DNA of 12,888 nucleotides from Saprospiraceae bacterium (GTDB taxonomy: Bacteria; Bacteroidota; Bacteroidia; Chitinophagales; Saprospiraceae). Under the pieces are notes generated by a model, which saw nothing but the letters and a program-made list of their open reading frames with translations, was not told the DNA's origin and searched no databases. The first letter of the stretch is position 1. Each line of letters begins with the position of its first letter. The DNA lies in the NCBI GenBank assembly GCA_014379065.1, contig JACMMM010000227.1, forward strand, positions 1 through 12,888. Reading direction: 5' to 3'. This document shows, one piece after another, positions 11,369 through 12,888 of the stretch. The position numbers and the translations under genes are program-made.

Positions 11369-12888
11369 TATAATGCCGTCATATCGAAAGGGAGCCTTCT
11401 TATCCGCTTCCCAGTCAAATCATAGATCGCATTCGTGAGTGCAGGGGCGAATGGCGGCAAACCTGGTTCTCCAACGCCACCCGCATCTGCATCATTTTCC
11501 ATGATATGCACTTCGATTTTCGGCATATCGGGTATTCGGGGCATTGGGTAGTCATAAAAATTCTTCTGCACGACCATTCCATCTTCAAAATTGATCTCGT
11601 GCATGGTGGCTGCACCCAATGCCATGACAATCGAGCCTTCTATCTGTGCTTTTATGGTATCAGGATTGACATACCAGCCACAATCAATCACTACCCAGAC
11701 ATGATCAATCTTCACTTTTCCATGCTTATCTCTGGATACTTTTACCACCTGCCCCACAGTACTTGCAAAACACTCTGTGATGGCAGCACCTTTACCCGCC
11801 GAAGCTTCAGCGAAGGCGGGTAAACCAGCCGAGGCTTCGGCGGACGAGCCCCCCTTTTTCTTCATGTTTTTCCACCCAGACACTTCCTCCAATTTATCAA
11901 TTAACCGGTGCAAACGTTCCTCTTTAAGGTATTGTCTTCTGAAATCAAGCGGGTCTTTACCTGCCTCTATCGCTAATTCATCCATAAAGCTCTCGTAGGC
12001 AAACCCGTTGGTAGACGCATACACCGAACGCCACCACATAACAGGAATGGGTGTTTCAAATGGGATATCTGCAATGCTTAAATTTTTTATGCTGTCAAAA
12101 TAAGGCTTTAAAAAGCCTTCGGATGCACTGTCGTTTGGTTCGTTCTTGTTACCTCCCCAATGGTCTATATTTTGTCCGGAGAGCCGGACTTTAAAAGCAC
12201 TGATCTCCCCATTGGCCACCACCCCTTCACACCGGTAGGAGATGCCAGGTCGGTAAGGCCCTTGCGTGGCGTCGTCTTCTCTGGTCCATACGACCTGCAC
12301 CGGGCCGCCAATTTCTTTGGAAATAATGGCCGCCTCATGAGGATAATCCAGAAAAGCCTTCCTTCCGAAACCTCCACCGAGAAAAGTCATGTTCACGATC
12401 ACCTTTTCTTTTGCCAACCCCATCTCTTTGCTGAGAAAACTTTGCACCCAATCAGGCCCTTGGATGGGTCCCCAGATTTCAAGTTTGTCGCCCTGGTAAT
12501 GTGCAACACAATTCAGGGGCTCCATGCAATAGTGGGATTGATACGGTGTCTCATAGACCACATCAAGCTTTTTGGTGGCTTGCTGGATTACGGGGTCAGG
12601 GTCTCCAACTTTGCGGAAAGAAAGGCCCTCTTTGGTTTTCAATGCTTCGTTCTGGCGCCGGTAAATTTCTGCGGTATTCAAATGCTCAAACCCGCTATCG
12701 TCCCATTCGACTTTCAGGGCTTTCCTACCCTGCATGGCAGCCCAGGTTGAATTTGCCACCACGGCCACCCCTTCGCGATAAGTATTAAAGACAGCCATGC
12801 GAACTTTGAAAACATGCTTGACGCCAGGTATTTTGCGGGCGGCCGTATCGTCGAAGCTTTTCACGACACCGCGTAGCCGGGGATTGCG
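11368..12888 (-). CDS. molybdopterin-binding subunit of a xanthine dehydrogenase-family hydroxylase (partial)
   Basis: This is the C-terminal 506 residues of a large Mo-cofactor subunit of the aldehyde oxidase/isoquinoline 1-oxidoreductase (IorB-like) group, which hydroxylates aldehydes or N-heterocycles with water as oxygen source. The frame stays open to the window edge, so the N-terminal third or so is missing; family members run to about 700-750 residues. Counting from the Val codon at 12862-12864, EGVAVVANSTWAAMQGRKAL (31-50), FLGGGFGRKAFLDYPHEA (161-178), TREDDATQGPYRP (194-206) and GGVGEPGLPP (462-471, active-site Glu466) are all present. Residues about 338-357 (GGSSAEASAGLPAFAEASAG) are an in-frame palindromic insertion. 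A 2Fe-2S partner subunit would be expected upstream, outside the window. Signal sequence and location cannot be judged. The substrate is unknown. Confidence 0.92.
   Translation of the reverse strand, partial: RNPRLRGVVKSFDDTAARKIPGVKHVFKVRMAVFNTYREGVAVVANSTWAAMQGRKALKVEWDDSGFEHLNTAEIYRRQNEALKTKEGLSFRKVGDPDPVIQQATKKLDVVYETPYQSHYCMEPLNCVAHYQGDKLEIWGPIQGPDWVQSFLSKEMGLAKEKVIVNMTFLGGGFGRKAFLDYPHEAAIISKEIGGPVQVVWTREDDATQGPYRPGISYRCEGVVANGEISAFKVRLSGQNIDHWGGNKNEPNDSASEGFLKPYFDSIKNLSIADIPFETPIPVMWWRSVYASTNGFAYESFMDELAIEAGKDPLDFRRQYLKEERLHRLIDKLEEVSGWKNMKKKGGSSAEASAGLPAFAEASAGKGAAITECFASTVGQVVKVSRDKHGKVKIDHVWVVIDCGWYVNPDTIKAQIEGSIVMALGAATMHEINFEDGMVVQKNFYDYPMPRIPDMPKIEVHIMENDADAGGVGEPGLPPFAPALTNAIYDLTGKRIRRLPFDMTAL
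11791..11850. repeat. in-frame palindromic repeat inside the Mo-hydroxylase gene
   Basis: TTTACCCGCC (11791-11800) and GGCGGGTAAA (11815-11824) form a perfect 10-base inverted repeat around a core with the palindrome GAAGCTTC. A second, diverged half-copy follows (GCCGAGGCTTCGGC, 11828-11841) with the same GCCGA-GCTTC-GC frame. Translated on the minus strand it gives the repetitive, Ala-rich AEASAGLPAFAEASAG, unlike anything in the family at this point. The flanking protein resumes normally (AAITECFASTVGQVVKV). It resembles the Rickettsia palindromic elements, which also invade genes in frame, but the sequence differs. Confidence 0.8.

Noticed and set aside
12102..12119. 8-bp inverted repeat AAGGCTTT/AAAGCCTT in the Mo-hydroxylase gene
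   Set aside because: It is short and encodes an ordinary EGFLKP segment, consistent with chance in coding sequence.
12862..12864. GTG as the start codon of the Mo-hydroxylase subunit
   Set aside because: The frame continues open to the window edge (RNPRLRGV before it) and family members have several hundred residues upstream, so this is an internal Val codon.

Overview
The window looks like a chromosomal segment of a Bacteroidota bacterium, most likely Saprospiraceae or a close relative, probably from an assembled contig. The evidence is a secreted protein with a type IX secretion (T9SS) C-terminal sorting domain and the 'TYDLVLISKHIL' dockerin module familiar from Saprospiraceae, a GH3-family protein of bacterial type, a crtI-crtB pair, and promoters of the Bacteroidota form (TTG, about 20 bases, TAnnTTTG) instead of E. 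coli-like ones. Shine-Dalgarno sequences are mostly absent, as usual for this phylum. No rRNA, tRNA, CRISPR array or intact insertion sequence was seen.

Layout. Bases 1-62 are GC-rich and carry a near match to the end of an Illumina adapter; they abruptly cut off a secreted TPR-like gene (63-476, minus). An intrinsic terminator (501-531) separates it from an unrecognised 217-residue protein (582-1235, minus). A 500-base gene-free stretch follows, with a strong GC hairpin (1464-1490) and a separate folded element (about 1572-1721) that could be a small RNA or a dispersed repeat. Next come a GH3-family adenylating enzyme (1736-3277, minus), a long inverted repeat (3323-3461), and a secreted HYR/dockerin/cohesin-like T9SS protein (3474-5411, minus). 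A divergent promoter region with three evenly spaced GTTTAA motifs leads into crtI and crtB (5595-8018, plus), which make phytoene and desaturate it towards lycopene. A lone XRE-type regulator (8188-8553, plus) with a textbook promoter converges on an aldo/keto reductase (8572-9579, minus). The right end is a minus-strand molybdenum-hydroxylase operon: the large Mo-binding subunit (incomplete at the window edge), then xdhC, then a MobA/MocA-like nucleotidyltransferase, joined by TAATG and ATGA overlaps.

How the genes work together. The crt pair is a minimal carotenoid unit; cyclase and hydroxylase genes are not here. The three right-hand genes form a logical unit: the hydroxylase subunit, its XdhC maturation factor, and an enzyme likely to make the dinucleotide form of the molybdenum cofactor. 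The other genes look like independent units.

The most notable theme is palindromic DNA. Four unrelated inverted-repeat types occur: in frame inside the GH3 gene, in frame inside the Mo-hydroxylase gene, across the crtI stop codon, and between GH3 and the T9SS gene. I did not find a convincing new defence, secretion or biosynthetic system. The best leads are the in-frame palindromic insertions, the folded element near 1.6 kb, and the spaced operator array at the crt promoter.
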